Positions 8,500-18,262 are shown, counted from the stretch's first letter. The stretch: DNA of 64,000 bases from CAYXDO01 sp964463485 (GCA_964463485.1 CAYXDO010000039.1:1-64000); one strand, 5' to 3'. Numbers and translations are program-made. Notes: generated by a model not told the origin, from the sequence alone.

Positions 8500-9756
8500 A
8501 TGCGTCGGATGATCGGGCTCGCGCTCGGCCTCGTGCTCGGCTGCGGAGACGCCGGGGACGAAGGCCCAGGGGCTTTGGAGATCCGGTTTCAGATCACCTC
8601 CGGCGGCAAGCTCACGCCGTGCAAAGACGTCGACGGGATCTCGAGCGTCGAGGTGACGTTGTTGTCGTCGGACGGGCTGTCTGCGCTGCCTGGGTATCCA
8701 GACGAAGCGGATTGCGAGAGCGGCGTCTTTCTCGCGCGGGGCCTGGCGGCTTCGAAGTACGTGGTCGCGGTCGCCGCGCGCGGTTCGGTGGTTGGGGACG
8801 ACGACGCGGTGCTCTATCGAGCTCGGCAGGAGGTCGAGTTTCCACAGCGGGCTGTCGTCGACATCGCGCTCGCGCCGGAGGTGGCGTTCTTCGAGCTCTC
8901 CTGGAGCTTCGAGGACGCGTTGAACCCGTGCTCCGAGGTCGACGGGATCGACGTCTTCGTTTCGGGCGGGACGGCGGCCTCGGCCTACTCGGCGAGGTTC
9001 TCGTGTCACGAAACGCCGGTGCACATCGAGAAGCCGTTGGCGCCGCGGAGCTATACGGTTCAAGCGATCGCGAGCCTCGACGGCGCGCCGATCTATCAAG
9101 GCACGGCCGAGGTCGCCCTCGCAGCCGGAGACAACCAGTACAACCTCGTGCTGCTGCCGGCCGGAGGTCGCGTGAGCTTCGATTGGCGCTTCGAGGTCGC
9201 CGGCGCGTTCGACCACGCGTGCGATGGCGAGCGTGTCGGGGTCTCGGACCTCTCGGCGACGATTCGATCGATGCTCGGCGATGATCCGGTGATCGAGAGT
9301 CTGTCTTGCTCTTCGGCGCGACCGTATTCCATGCGCACCGCGCGCTTCACTCAGGGTCGACGGCTCGAGCTCGAGCTCGCCGCGGAGGGCGTGCACCGCT
9401 TCCGCTCGGTGACGGACTTCACGATGGCGGAGGGCGATCTCGATCTGGGGCTCATCACCTTACGCGCCGTAGGGAACGCGACGGTTGCCCTATCCGTGAC
9501 TTCGACCTCGGCCTGCGCGTCCGCCGATCTCGAGCGCTTCGAGGTGCTGGTGACCGAATCCGCGACGGGCGACGCGTGGCTCGAGAAGAACGTCGTCCCC
9601 TCCAGATATTCGATCCCCCTCGAACACCTTCCTTACGGGGAGTATGCCGTGGAAGCGACCGGTTTCGAAGGTTCCACCGAGCTTTGCAGGGGTCAGGCGA
9701 CCAGAACCATCAGCGCTCGAAACAACGATTGGCCGCCGGTCGTTCTAGAGCCATGA
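8500..9756 (+). CDS. Putative lipoprotein, repeated beta-domains
   Basis: A protein of 418 residues that I do not recognise. From the ATG at 8500 the sequence gives a signal with lipobox LGLVLGC, so an exported lipoprotein is likely; earlier in-frame codons lie in sequence antisense to tolQ and lack a signal. The body appears to contain about four similar beta-sandwich units of roughly 95 residues. Each has a Cys pair and a pattern like C-x3-DGI-x-x-(V/F)-V: PCKDVDGISSVEVTL, PCSEVDGIDVFVSGG, ACDGERVGVSDLSAT and ACASADLERFEVLV, each followed by SYTVQAIA/KYVVAVAA-like strands. It overlaps murI by four bases (ATGA), although the functions look unrelated. Confidence 0.72.
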   Translation: MRRMIGLALGLVLGCGDAGDEGPGALEIRFQITSGGKLTPCKDVDGISSVEVTLLSSDGLSALPGYPDEADCESGVFLARGLAASKYVVAVAARGSVVGDDDAVLYRARQEVEFPQRAVVDIALAPEVAFFELSWSFEDALNPCSEVDGIDVFVSGGTAASAYSARFSCHETPVHIEKPLAPRSYTVQAIASLDGAPIYQGTAEVALAAGDNQYNLVLLPAGGRVSFDWRFEVAGAFDHACDGERVGVSDLSATIRSMLGDDPVIESLSCSSARPYSMRTARFTQGRRLELELAAEGVHRFRSVTDFTMAEGDLDLGLITLRAVGNATVALSVTSTSACASADLERFEVLVTESATGDAWLEKNVVPSRYSIPLEHLPYGEYAVEATGFEGSTELCRGQATRTISARNNDWPPVVLEP

Positions 9757-10544
9757 CCCACATCGCGGTCTTCGATTCCGGCGTCGGTGGGCTCACCGTC
9801 CTGCGCGCCATTCACCGCCGTTTGCCCGGGGTGTCGACCGCGTATCTCGGCGACACCGCGCGCGTGCCCTATGGCACGAGATCCGCGGAGACCGTCATTC
9901 GTTACGCGCGCAATGCCGCGCGGTTCTTGGTCGACCGCGAGCGCCCGGAGCTCTTCGTCGTCGCCTGCAACACGGCCAGCGCGGTCGCCCTGCCGACGTT
10001 AGAAGCGGAGCTCGACGTGCGCGTCATCGGCGTCATCGAGCCTACCGCGGCCTTCGCCGCTGCGGTCACCCGCGTTCGTCGCGTGGGCGTGATCGGAACG
10101 CAGGGTACGATCCGCGCGGAGGCCTACCAGCGCGCGCTGCATTCATACGCAACCGACATCGAGGTCATCGCCAAGCCCTGCCCGCTCTTCGTGCCGCTCG
10201 CGGAAGAAGGTTGGACTCACGACGAAATCAGCGAGGCCATCGCGGAGCGATATCTGGCGCCGATTCGCGCCGCAGGCGTCGACGTTCTGGTTTTGGGATG
10301 CACTCACTACCCGCTCTTGAAGGAGGTGATCGGTCACGTGATGGGACCCCGCGTCACGCTCGCCGACGCGGGCGAGGTCACCGCCGAACGGATCTCCGAA
10401 ATGCTAGGCCCAGAAGGCACCGAACGGATTTCGACTGGCGTGCGGCGTTATTATGTGACCGACCTGCCGGGTGGTTTTTTGAAGGTGGCTGAGCGGTTCC
10501 TCGAGGAGCCCATCGAGAAGTTGGAAGAGGTCGATCTCGTCTGA
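9753..10544 (+). CDS. murI: Glutamate racemase
   Basis: A protein of 263 residues, the normal size for MurI. It interconverts L- and D-glutamate for peptidoglycan. The N-terminal FDSGVGGLTV, the first catalytic-cysteine region VACNTASAVALP (about residue 70) and the second, VLGCTHYPLL (about residue 183), are all intact. YLGDTARVPYGTRS also matches the family. The ATG overlaps the stop of the preceding lipoprotein gene (ATGA), implying translational coupling. It converges with the large HEAT-repeat gene, leaving 61 bases with no recognisable terminator. Confidence 0.97.
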   Translation: MTHIAVFDSGVGGLTVLRAIHRRLPGVSTAYLGDTARVPYGTRSAETVIRYARNAARFLVDRERPELFVVACNTASAVALPTLEAELDVRVIGVIEPTAAFAAAVTRVRRVGVIGTQGTIRAEAYQRALHSYATDIEVIAKPCPLFVPLAEEGWTHDEISEAIAERYLAPIRAAGVDVLVLGCTHYPLLKEVIGHVMGPRVTLADAGEVTAERISEMLGPEGTERISTGVRRYYVTDLPGGFLKVAERFLEEPIEKLEEVDLV

Positions 10545-10605
10545 TCGACTTTGTCCCCGCGCTTGGCTCGTGCGAGGTGCCGGGACTGCTGCGAAGCCAA
10601 CCTGC

Positions 10606-12933
10606 TCAATCGAGCTCATCCCCGCTCGGCTCTTCGGACTCCAAGCGTCGGGCGAACTGCTCCATCAGCGCGCGTGGCTCGGAGAGATCGATGTCGCTCG
10701 GGATTTGTTCGCCGAGGTCTTCGAGACTGACCAAGAACGCCGCGACGAGCCCTCCGACCGCGTAGGGCTCTCGCTCGTAGAACCGACCGTTTCCGCCGTT
10801 GACGGTGCGCAAGGCCTCCGCGCCGAGCCTCACGGCCTCGGCGCGGTGGCCTTCTTGCGCAAGGATTTGCGCCTTGAGGAGCTTCGCTTCAGGACAGCTC
10901 GGATCGATCGCGAGCACGGCGTTGACGTCCTCCACGGCGGCCTTGCGCTCCAAGAGGATGAGAATGCGGGCGCGCTTGAGCCTCGGGCGAATCGCCGAGC
11001 CGGAACGCCCGATGTCGAGCTCGAGCTGTTCGAGGGCGTCGAGCACGCTCATGCGCTTGCCTGCGACCTTGATCCCGACGGGCATGACGATCGGAATGCC
11101 TTGCGGACCTCCCCGCTGTGCTTGGGCCAATTCCATGAGCATCGCCGTGCGGACGGCTTGGCGGGCCTGCTGAGTGAGGGTCAACCGGTCGTCACTCGCG
11201 CCGCACGCCTTGCAGGCGCGATCTCCGGCGAACGCGGGCTTCTGATCTTCCTTCTCGGGATCGACGAAGATTCGGTTCGTGTAATACACGAGCACTTCGC
11301 CGCACCGGCTGCACTTGAGCTCGATCGGGATACCGGAGGGCTCGGGATTTCGCGCGGCTTTGATCTCGGCGAGCTTGCCTTCGATAGGAGCTCCAACGAT
11401 CTCGGCGAGGCCTACGGCCACCGCTTCTTCGGGCTCGCCTTCGTAAGCACGAGACAACAACGCGCCCACCAGTCGCCCGTCTCCGGACCGCTCGATGGCG
11501 TTCATGAGCGATGACCGCGCGCGCGCTCGGAGCTCGTAGAATCGACGTCCCAGCGCCGCCGCGGTGCGCTCAGTGGCCAGTATTCCGGCTAGCTCGATCG
11601 CGACGGCCAGATCTCCATCGGCCGTAGCTCGGCTCGAGAGCCGATTCACGACCAACGGCTCGAGCGCCTCGACCGCTCGTGGCGCGAACGTCATCGCGAA
11701 GTGGGCGAGCAGAGAGTCTTCGGTGCGAGTGAGCTCGCTGAACACGGCCTCTGGGGCGGCTCGCATGAGCGCCGTGACGAGCTTCTCGTCGAAGCTCTCT
11801 TGGATGAGCGCGGTGCGACAGCTCGCCACCAGTGAGTCTCGCTGGTCATCGCTCATGGCGCGCACGCGCGCTTCGATCTGGTCCAGGCCATCGGTCTCAG
11901 AGAAGCCGCAGTCGGCCAGAAGCTTGGTCCTGGCTTTCAGTCGGGTCTCGAGGTTGCGCACGCGAGCGTCGATGGATAGCGCGGCCGCGAGGAACGGGCT
12001 CGCGATCGCCGGATCCAGTTGATCGAGGCTCGGCGCGACCTTCGCCAAGGCGACGAGCAGCCCCTCGGGACGAGGAACGACCTCGAGTCCTTTCTTTGGA
12101 CCGACGACCTCCGCGATGGTCGCGATGGCTTGACCGACGTGGCCTTTGCGAAGCGCGTCCTCGAGCTTTTCGCTCGCTTCTTCGCTCCAGTTGGTGCGGG
12201 GCGCGTTGCGGAGCGCCCGGTATTGTCGGTCGGCGGCTTCGCGGCGGACGTCCTTGGTCGACGGGTTCATCAACCCGAGCGCGATCCGCGCGGGAGACTC
12301 GAGCGTCGAGTCCCTGTGAGAATCGGAGATCGCGACGGCGAGCGCTCGCTCGGCAAGACCGGGGTCGAGTCCGCTGAACACGGCCGAAAAAATTCCAGTG
12401 CGACGAAGAGGGCTCGCGAGCCCAATGCGGTTCAGCGCGCGCGAGAGGTAGTCGACGGTGCCTTCGGGCCAGCGCGCTGCGACGCCCGAGATCAGCAACA
12501 ACGCGATCTCGTCGTCGAGGCGGGGACCGCTCCGCAGGAGCTCGAGCGCGCGCTTGGAGTCCACTCGCGCAAGAGCTTCCGCCGCGGTCTCTCGAAGCTC
12601 CGGCGAACCGGAACGCACGATCTCCTCGATCGCCGGCGCGACCGCGTCGGCCTTCAGCGACTCCGCGAGCACGAGAGCCACCGCCACGACCCCTACGTCC
12701 GAATCGGCGAGGCACCCGACGATCGTGTCCCTCGCGCGATCGTCGTCGAGGTGGATCAAGCGGGAGAGCGCGAATCGTCGTGCGACGGGCCGGTCGCATT
12801 TGACCAAGTCGAAGAGCTTGTCTCTGGTCCAGAGCAGGGATGCGGGCGGGGGCGCGAGCGGAGCCGGAAAATCGAGGTCCGCCTCGGGCAGCGTGAAGGT
12901 GTCGTCACCGCCGCCAATGAGGGTGATAGCCAT
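10606..12933 (-). CDS. HEAT-repeat / zinc-ribbon / TPR protein, function unknown
   Basis: A protein of 775 residues. The first two thirds are helical repeats of HEAT type (for example ARRFALSRLIHLDDDRARDT, ELRETAAEALARVDSKRALE), a protein-binding scaffold. Around residues 565-610 it has two CxxC pairs, LKCSRCGEVLVYY and CKACGASDD, spaced like a zinc ribbon. The C-terminal 120 residues look TPR-like (LKRARILILLERKAAVEDVN; CPEAKLLKAQILAQEGHRAE). There is no signal peptide, so it is presumably cytoplasmic. No known family name comes to mind. It lies 68 bases downstream of the HD-domain gene on the same strand, so the two may be cotranscribed. Confidence 0.82.
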   Translation of the reverse strand: MAITLIGGGDDTFTLPEADLDFPAPLAPPPASLLWTRDKLFDLVKCDRPVARRFALSRLIHLDDDRARDTIVGCLADSDVGVVAVALVLAESLKADAVAPAIEEIVRSGSPELRETAAEALARVDSKRALELLRSGPRLDDEIALLLISGVAARWPEGTVDYLSRALNRIGLASPLRRTGIFSAVFSGLDPGLAERALAVAISDSHRDSTLESPARIALGLMNPSTKDVRREAADRQYRALRNAPRTNWSEEASEKLEDALRKGHVGQAIATIAEVVGPKKGLEVVPRPEGLLVALAKVAPSLDQLDPAIASPFLAAALSIDARVRNLETRLKARTKLLADCGFSETDGLDQIEARVRAMSDDQRDSLVASCRTALIQESFDEKLVTALMRAAPEAVFSELTRTEDSLLAHFAMTFAPRAVEALEPLVVNRLSSRATADGDLAVAIELAGILATERTAAALGRRFYELRARARSSLMNAIERSGDGRLVGALLSRAYEGEPEEAVAVGLAEIVGAPIEGKLAEIKAARNPEPSGIPIELKCSRCGEVLVYYTNRIFVDPEKEDQKPAFAGDRACKACGASDDRLTLTQQARQAVRTAMLMELAQAQRGGPQGIPIVMPVGIKVAGKRMSVLDALEQLELDIGRSGSAIRPRLKRARILILLERKAAVEDVNAVLAIDPSCPEAKLLKAQILAQEGHRAEAVRLGAEALRTVNGGNGRFYEREPYAVGGLVAAFLVSLEDLGEQIPSDIDLSEPRALMEQFARRLESEEPSGDELD

Positions 12934-13001
12934 GGCCCGCCCTACACCCCAAAGACTCGCTGCACAACCGAACGAGCATCCCTCGACGGACGGCCCGAGA
13001 C

Positions 13002-14378
13002 TCAGACCTTTGCGGGCCTTTGGCTTGCGAGGGTTCCAAGCCCCTTCAGCACCTGCTTCGCTTCATCGAGCCGCTCGGGCTCCGCATAGACGCGGAACAA
13101 GTGCACACCCTCTGCGTAGCGACGATAGAGCGGCGTATACACCTCGACGGGGATGGACTGCCCTCCGTCGACGATGAACAGCGGAGGCACATCGGACTCC
13201 TTCGCCGAGAAGTTGTGCGTCCACTTGAAGTACTTCGACAGCTCACCGCGAACGCGGTGGACGATCGCATGAACGCCCGCGGCTGCGAGCGCGGCATGGA
13301 CGCGCTCGGCTTGCGCTCTGCCGTCGTCGTCCGTTTCGAAGCCCTTCGCCTCGAACACCATACGATAAGCGCGACGCTCGACGACGCGGCGAGCCCACGG
13401 GCTCTTGGATTTGCGCAGCGCATGCCACAATTCGGCGTCGTCCCACGCCAGGTAGCTCTCCACGTCGGACGGCACCGAAAGCTCCCCGGTACCTTCGTCG
13501 AAGAATCGCTTCAACATCACTTCGTACCCGATGGGGATCTGGTGAAAGTAGACCGACGTGAACATGTGGTAACGCGAGAGCAAGAAGTCCTCGAACCCGA
13601 AGCTCGCGCGCGCATGGAGCCCCAAGTGGATGGCCCCGTTCTGTTCGACCGGTAGGAGGTTCTCGAGGATCCACTCGAGATCGAAGCGGCCGTAAGGAAC
13701 CCCAGCGTAGTAAGAATCGCGGAGCAGGTAGTCCATGCGGTCTGCGTCGAGCTCCGAGCTCACGCACTGGCGCATCACCGGAAGAAAGTCGCGCTCCCCG
13801 ACGACAAAACGCGTCTCGAGCTCCAGGCTCGGCGCGCGCCCAGCCACGATGGTCGCGATGTCCGCTGGCGTGACCCCAGTCCGAGGAGTGACGTGGCGAT
13901 CGATCGCTCGCGTGAGCTCGGAATCGAGCAACAACTTCAGCGTGTAGTCCTCGTGAGAAGCGCGCCGATCGGGCGCGCCCCCTTGCCACACACCGAGCTC
14001 GAGGGATCGCACCGCGGGCATGAAGCCCTCGGTCGTGTGCGAGAGCGGGGCGTGCCCTAGATCGTGAAACAGCGCAGCCAGCCTCACCGCCGTCGAAAGG
14101 CGCGTGCTCGTCGCGTCGTCGAGCTCATAAAAGCCCACGACGCGCTGGAACATGCGCGAGGCTACGTGCATCGTCCCGAGCCCGTGGGCGTAGCGCGTGT
14201 GTGTGGCGCCAGGAAAGGCCAGATCGGCCAGACCGAGTTGTTTGATCATGCGCAGCCGTTGGTACGCCGCCGTATCGACGAGCGGCGTCTCGTGCCGCAT
14301 GAGATGAATGGTCCCGTGGATCGGGTCGCGAATGCGGATGCTCGTGCGCTCATTGGGCGTCATGGGCTTGGGCATCAT
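13002..14378 (-). CDS. HD-domain phosphohydrolase (dGTPase-like family)
   Basis: A protein of 458 residues resembling the HD superfamily phosphohydrolases related to dNTP triphosphohydrolases and SAMHD1 (COG1078 type). The start IRIRDPIHGTIHL, the first metal His in THTRYAHGLGTMHVA, the HD pair in ALFHDLGHAPLSHTTEG and the family segment SSELDADRMDYLLRDSYYAG are all present in the expected order. It should hydrolyse (deoxy)nucleoside triphosphates or related phosphoesters using two metals; the true substrate is unknown. It is divergent from the metallophosphoesterase gene across 198 bases. Two Met codons stand at the start; I take the first. Confidence 0.92.
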   Translation of the reverse strand: MMPKPMTPNERTSIRIRDPIHGTIHLMRHETPLVDTAAYQRLRMIKQLGLADLAFPGATHTRYAHGLGTMHVASRMFQRVVGFYELDDATSTRLSTAVRLAALFHDLGHAPLSHTTEGFMPAVRSLELGVWQGGAPDRRASHEDYTLKLLLDSELTRAIDRHVTPRTGVTPADIATIVAGRAPSLELETRFVVGERDFLPVMRQCVSSELDADRMDYLLRDSYYAGVPYGRFDLEWILENLLPVEQNGAIHLGLHARASFGFEDFLLSRYHMFTSVYFHQIPIGYEVMLKRFFDEGTGELSVPSDVESYLAWDDAELWHALRKSKSPWARRVVERRAYRMVFEAKGFETDDDGRAQAERVHAALAAAGVHAIVHRVRGELSKYFKWTHNFSAKESDVPPLFIVDGGQSIPVEVYTPLYRRYAEGVHLFRVYAEPERLDEAKQVLKGLGTLASQRPAKV

Positions 14379-14576
14379 GCACGCGCCGATCCGCAGACGC
14401 TACGGCGTTCCGGCCGGCGAGTAGGTTCTTTCTGAAGGTGGGTCCGTTCTCGCGGCGCGGGCCGCCGCCGAAAATTGCAGCTGAAAGATCTGGTTTGGCG
14501 AGCCGGGTTGCTTGTACAGTTCCGCTCACGAGCGCGTGGAATAGAGAACCTAGCCACGCAGTTCGTGTGGCTCCCG

Positions 14577-15587
14577 ATGTCCACAGCGCGCTGGGAGGCG
14601 GCGTTGACGATTCTGGCGCACATCACCGATGCCCACGTCGCACCCCGAGGGCGCAGGAACGCGGTTCTCAAAGATCGTAGCGTCGAGATTCTCGCGGACG
14701 TGATCGACCAAGTTCGGGAGTCCGGCGCGCACGCGACGCTCTTCGGGGGCGACAACATCGACAACCGGGGCGACGGCGCCCGCGACATCGAGGAGTTCAC
14801 GCGCCTCGCGCACGGCGGCCCGGATTGGCTCTGCGTCGTCGGCAACCACGAGGCTGCGGACGGCCACGGTTTTCTCGGCAAGGACGAATTCGCTCGACGG
14901 GTGAGCGGCCACGGAATTCGGCCCGGACGATTCCATTTTTCCGAAGGTATCGGCGACGTCCGGGTCCTCGGAATCGACACGACCTTGGTCGGAAGCCACG
15001 GGGGCCATGTCTCCGACGAGACGCTCGCGTTCTTGGCGCGCGAGCTTCACGCCACCACCGAGCCCCACGTCGTGGTGCTGGGTCATCACCTGCTCGCCGC
15101 CCCGTGGGCGCCCTATCGCTTCGATCCTTGGAGCAACGAGTATCTCGTCTCCAATCGCGACGCGGTGATCGGGTTGCTCGCGAGCTTTTCGCGCGTGCGC
15201 GCCTATCTGTGCGGCCATCACCACGCCTCTCGCATTCAGAGAATCGCGGGTCGCGGTGAAGGCGGCGGCTTTTGGCACGTGCTCACCGCGTCTCCGGTCG
15301 CGTATCCGCACAGCTCGAGGCTCTTGCGGTTCGAGTCTGACGCGATGATCGTCACGTCGCTGCGGCCTCGCCTCGACCGTGTGACGGAAGAGGGACTCGC
15401 CGCCGTCATGAGCGGTCGAAAGGCCCGTCGCTACTCGTCGCTCGGATCGAGCCGATCCTTCCTCGACTACGTCGCTGGCTCGCCGCAGGACAACGACGTC
15501 ATCTTGCCGTTCTCGCAACGCACCCGGGTCGACGCGATGATTCGAAGGGAGCCGGCGAACGCCGTGCACGCGACCCTCGGCGGCTGA
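14577..15587 (+). CDS. Calcineurin-like metallophosphoesterase
   Basis: A protein of 336 residues with all five metallophosphoesterase blocks in order: ILAHITDAHV, LFGGDNIDNRGDG, VVGNHEAADG, VVVLGHHLLAAPW and AYLCGHHHASR. The two-metal site therefore looks complete. The most upstream frame starts at TTG 14475 but reads through unlikely sequence; the ATG at 14577 puts the first metal motif about 13 residues in, as usual for the family. It has no signal peptide, suggesting a cytoplasmic phosphodiesterase or phosphatase of unknown substrate. It converges with the AgmX-domain gene five bases further on. Confidence 0.9.
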   Translation: MSTARWEAALTILAHITDAHVAPRGRRNAVLKDRSVEILADVIDQVRESGAHATLFGGDNIDNRGDGARDIEEFTRLAHGGPDWLCVVGNHEAADGHGFLGKDEFARRVSGHGIRPGRFHFSEGIGDVRVLGIDTTLVGSHGGHVSDETLAFLARELHATTEPHVVVLGHHLLAAPWAPYRFDPWSNEYLVSNRDAVIGLLASFSRVRAYLCGHHHASRIQRIAGRGEGGGFWHVLTASPVAYPHSSRLLRFESDAMIVTSLRPRLDRVTEEGLAAVMSGRKARRYSSLGSSRSFLDYVAGSPQDNDVILPFSQRTRVDAMIRREPANAVHATLGG

Positions 15588-15592
15588 CGTGT

Positions 15593-16087
15593 CTACTTCG
15601 CGAACGTGAGAGGTATCGCGAGGTTCAAGACTTCCTGAGTGACGCCCTCGGACACCTCGCCGGTGAACTCCGGAAACTGCCAGCGCGGGATGCGACTGAG
15701 CAAACAGGCTCCGAGCACCGAGTCGTTCTCTCGCTTCGGTGAGATCGCGAGCTCGGCGACCCGCCCGCTCTTCTTCACCGAGAAGTCGATGATGATCCTG
15801 ACCGTCAGCTCGGGGTCCTTTTCCAACGCCGCTTCGTAACAGGCGGCGAGGTCGGCCTGGTTGTCGGAGACCACTTTGGCGACGTCTTCGGCTCCGAGCG
15901 TCGCAGGTACGAAAAGAGTGCGCTCGTTGGCGACGAGGATGGGCCCTGATTTTTCCGCGGTCTTCTTGCGCGGACGCACCTCGATCGCGCCAGATGGCGA
16001 CTGCGCGAGGCTGGCAAAGCGCGCCTCGAAGCTCTGATCCGAGCTCGGAGCGGCAGCCAGCGCCAGCGCGAAAAGCCAAAGCTCCAT
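15593..16087 (-). CDS. Exported AgmX/PglI C-terminal domain protein
   Basis: A protein of 164 residues with a short hydrophobic leader (ELWLFALALAAA) and a C-terminal half matching the TonB-like AgmX/PglI C-terminal domain of myxobacterial motility proteins: VVSDNQADLAACYEAALEKD, VRIIIDFSVKKSGRVAELAI, then a conserved Cys and IPRWQFPEF. The domain is thought to act in periplasmic energy-coupling or cell-envelope assemblies. Unlike AgmX it lacks the large N-terminal part. It is isolated: convergent with the metallophosphoesterase and divergent from the outer-membrane protein. Participation in gliding cannot be claimed. Confidence 0.75.
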   Translation of the reverse strand: MELWLFALALAAAPSSDQSFEARFASLAQSPSGAIEVRPRKKTAEKSGPILVANERTLFVPATLGAEDVAKVVSDNQADLAACYEAALEKDPELTVRIIIDFSVKKSGRVAELAISPKRENDSVLGACLLSRIPRWQFPEFTGEVSEGVTQEVLNLAIPLTFAK

Positions 16088-16251
16088 GTCGTGAATCTAG
16101 CCCTCGTTCTCGCGCCCCGCCAAGGCCGTCATGATTGCGCGCGGTCACCCGTGTGTCGAACCGACAAGACGACGAGTAGACCAGGAGCGTGAGCGGCCGC
16201 GAGACATCCCCAAACTTGACCTCGCCTCGGAATCCCGTGACCTTCTCGGCC

Positions 16252-17679
16252 ATGCGCCTGTTGCGAGCCGCTACCTTGGGAACGCTCCTCAGCTCGAGCG
16301 CCGCCTTCGCTCAGGAGACCACGCCTTCCGTCGCCGACGCGGCGACCGGCACCCCAATCGGACCCACGGACCGAAAGAACCTCTCGGGTCAGCTCGGCTT
16401 CGGCGCCATCGGCGAAGACGTGTTTGCCACGCTCGGCCTCCGCTTCAACTTCGATCAAGAGATGTGGGGCTTCGGCGTCGCCGTCCCGCTTCGCATCCGG
16501 CTCATCGATCAAGATCCACAAAACGACGACGACGTCGGCGGGCTGCTCCGCAAGGAGGACTGGGACGAGTTCTCCGACTTCCTCAAGATCATCCGCTACG
16601 TCTACGTAGGGAACAAGAACGAGCTCTTCTATGCGCGGATCGGCGAGCTCTCGGGGCTCACCATCGGGCACGGGACGATCGTCAACGACTACTACAACGG
16701 CTTCGACATCGACCGCTGGCGCATCGGCACCAACCTCGCGCTCAACATCGGAGCGTTCGGTGCAGAGGTCGTCGTCGGCGACATCGCGCACCTCTCCGAT
16801 CCCGCGCTCGTCGGCGCCCGCGCGACCGTGAAGCCCGTGATGCTGGCCCTCGGAGACGACGCCGGCTTCTTCGGGGATCGCTTGGTCGTCGGCGTCAGCG
16901 CGATGTCCGACCCGACGGTTCCCTACGAGCTTCGTAAAGACGCCACCTCAGGGAACATCGTCCTCGACGACGCTCAGCACCCGGTGGTCGAGGTCGATCG
17001 CACCCTCGTCATCGCCGGCGTCGACGTCGGTCTTCGTCTGCTCGATAAACCGCTCACGATCACGCCCTACGTCGACCTGAACAAGATGTCGGTCGTCGAC
17101 CACGGCTGGGGGTTGCACATCGGCGTGATGTGGGAGCTCGATGTTCCTGTCGGAATCGATCACCTGATCGCGAACGTCCGCACCGAATATCGCCGTGTGA
17201 GCGGTGACTATCTCGGCCCGTATTTCGACGTCGCGTATGAAATCGAGCGCTACGAGCTCCCAGCCGGCAGTCAGAGCCCGAAAGTTCGAACCCTCGCCGA
17301 CGGCAGCCTTCCCGGGCGAAACGGATATTACTTCTCGATCATGAGCGGCTTGCCCGCTTGGGCCTTGGTCCGCGGTGAGTTCATCGACTACGACGGAGGC
17401 CTGAACGACGGGAGCCTCAGGCTCGGGCTCGACGTCCCTGCCCTCGAAGTCTTCAAGCTCAGCGCCTTCTACTACCGCGTGGGGATTGGCAGCGCCAGTG
17501 ACCTCTTCAAGCTCGACGATCGCTCCGCCGTGATCGCCAAGGCCAGTATCCCAGTCTATTACGTGTTCTCGCTGGAGCTCCAATTCAGGCGACTCTGGAA
17601 GGCCGATCCGAACGAAGGCGGCAGCTACCGAGCGGTCGACGACTGGAGCGTGGGCGTGGGTTTCTCGCTCGATTTGTGA
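16252..17679 (+). CDS. Outer-membrane beta-barrel protein, unknown
   Basis: A protein of 475 residues. I start at the ATG at 16252, which gives a standard signal peptide (MRLLRAATLG ... SAAFAQ); an upstream GTG at 16189 would put 21 unlikely residues in front. The mature protein has alternating strands throughout (GFGAIGEDVFATLGLRFNF, GFGVAVPLRIRLIDQ, YVFSLELQFRRLW) and ends VGVGFSLDL with a near-terminal aromatic/hydrophobic strand, as barrels recognised by BAM often do. No family name is certain. It converges with the unknown gene at 17681, with one base between the two stops. Confidence 0.8.
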   Translation: MRLLRAATLGTLLSSSAAFAQETTPSVADAATGTPIGPTDRKNLSGQLGFGAIGEDVFATLGLRFNFDQEMWGFGVAVPLRIRLIDQDPQNDDDVGGLLRKEDWDEFSDFLKIIRYVYVGNKNELFYARIGELSGLTIGHGTIVNDYYNGFDIDRWRIGTNLALNIGAFGAEVVVGDIAHLSDPALVGARATVKPVMLALGDDAGFFGDRLVVGVSAMSDPTVPYELRKDATSGNIVLDDAQHPVVEVDRTLVIAGVDVGLRLLDKPLTITPYVDLNKMSVVDHGWGLHIGVMWELDVPVGIDHLIANVRTEYRRVSGDYLGPYFDVAYEIERYELPAGSQSPKVRTLADGSLPGRNGYYFSIMSGLPAWALVRGEFIDYDGGLNDGSLRLGLDVPALEVFKLSAFYYRVGIGSASDLFKLDDRSAVIAKASIPVYYVFSLELQFRRLWKADPNEGGSYRAVDDWSVGVGFSLDL

Positions 17680-17680
17680 G

Positions 17681-18262
17681 TCACCGAGTCGTCGAGGGCG
17701 TTCGCGCGGACGGTGGATAACTCGGCGGCGCGTACGTCGGAAGCCGCGCGATCCGCCGCTCCATGGGCTCGGAGATCCCCACGATCGCATCGACCGACAA
17801 GAAGACGAACGGCTGCATGTGTGCGGTGACGACCTGAGTCCACGGATCACGAACTTTCAGGCGTACGTCCCTCACCAGCAAATAGTGTCGTGGATTCGCG
17901 AGGAAGTCGGACAAGCGAAGCTGAGGCGGCACACCCAGCTTGCCGCGGATCGTCCCGACGTCGAGCAGGAACACGAGCTCGTGGTCTTCTTTGACGGCCG
18001 GCGACTCCTTGTGGCTCTTGGACGCCTCGTCGGGGTCGGCCATCACGAACAAAACGGCGCTGCGGTGCAGGGCGAAAAACGGGAGCTCGTCCTCGGTGCT
18101 CTCGATGCGGACTTTGGTGAGTGGCAGAAACTCGTGACCGCTCTCGAGAAACTCGGACAGCGTCGCGTCCGCTGGCACGTGCAAGGTCCCTCTTACCCAG
18201 CCCGATCGGCTGAGCAAGGTCGTCACGACCTCACGTTGGTCAGCCGGTTTCGAATCGCTCAT
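17681..18262 (-). CDS. Conserved hypothetical protein with duplicated domain
   Basis: A protein of 193 residues. The ATG at 18262 (MSDSKPADQ) is preferred; the frame upstream is Arg-rich and overlaps the neighbouring gene. It seems to hold two copies of a small domain: GWVRGTLHVPADATLSEFLE followed by FLPLTKVRIES, and then VGTIRGKLGVPPQLRLSDFL followed by YLLVRDVRLKVRD. Each copy carries a GxL-V-P/L-SDFL signature. No signal peptide or catalytic residues are evident, so it is probably cytoplasmic. It is the last of three same-strand genes (PPK2-like, RMD1-like, this one). Confidence 0.7.
   Translation of the reverse strand: MSDSKPADQREVVTTLLSRSGWVRGTLHVPADATLSEFLESGHEFLPLTKVRIESTEDELPFFALHRSAVLFVMADPDEASKSHKESPAVKEDHELVFLLDVGTIRGKLGVPPQLRLSDFLANPRHYLLVRDVRLKVRDPWTQVVTAHMQPFVFLSVDAIVGISEPMERRIARLPTYAPPSYPPSARTPSTTR

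Noticed and set aside
14550..16253. Minus-strand frame of 567 codons opposite the metallophosphoesterase
   Set aside because: Arg/Ala/Gly-rich without domains; the plus strand holds all five metallophosphoesterase motifs, and at its start it overlaps the AgmX-domain gene in another frame.
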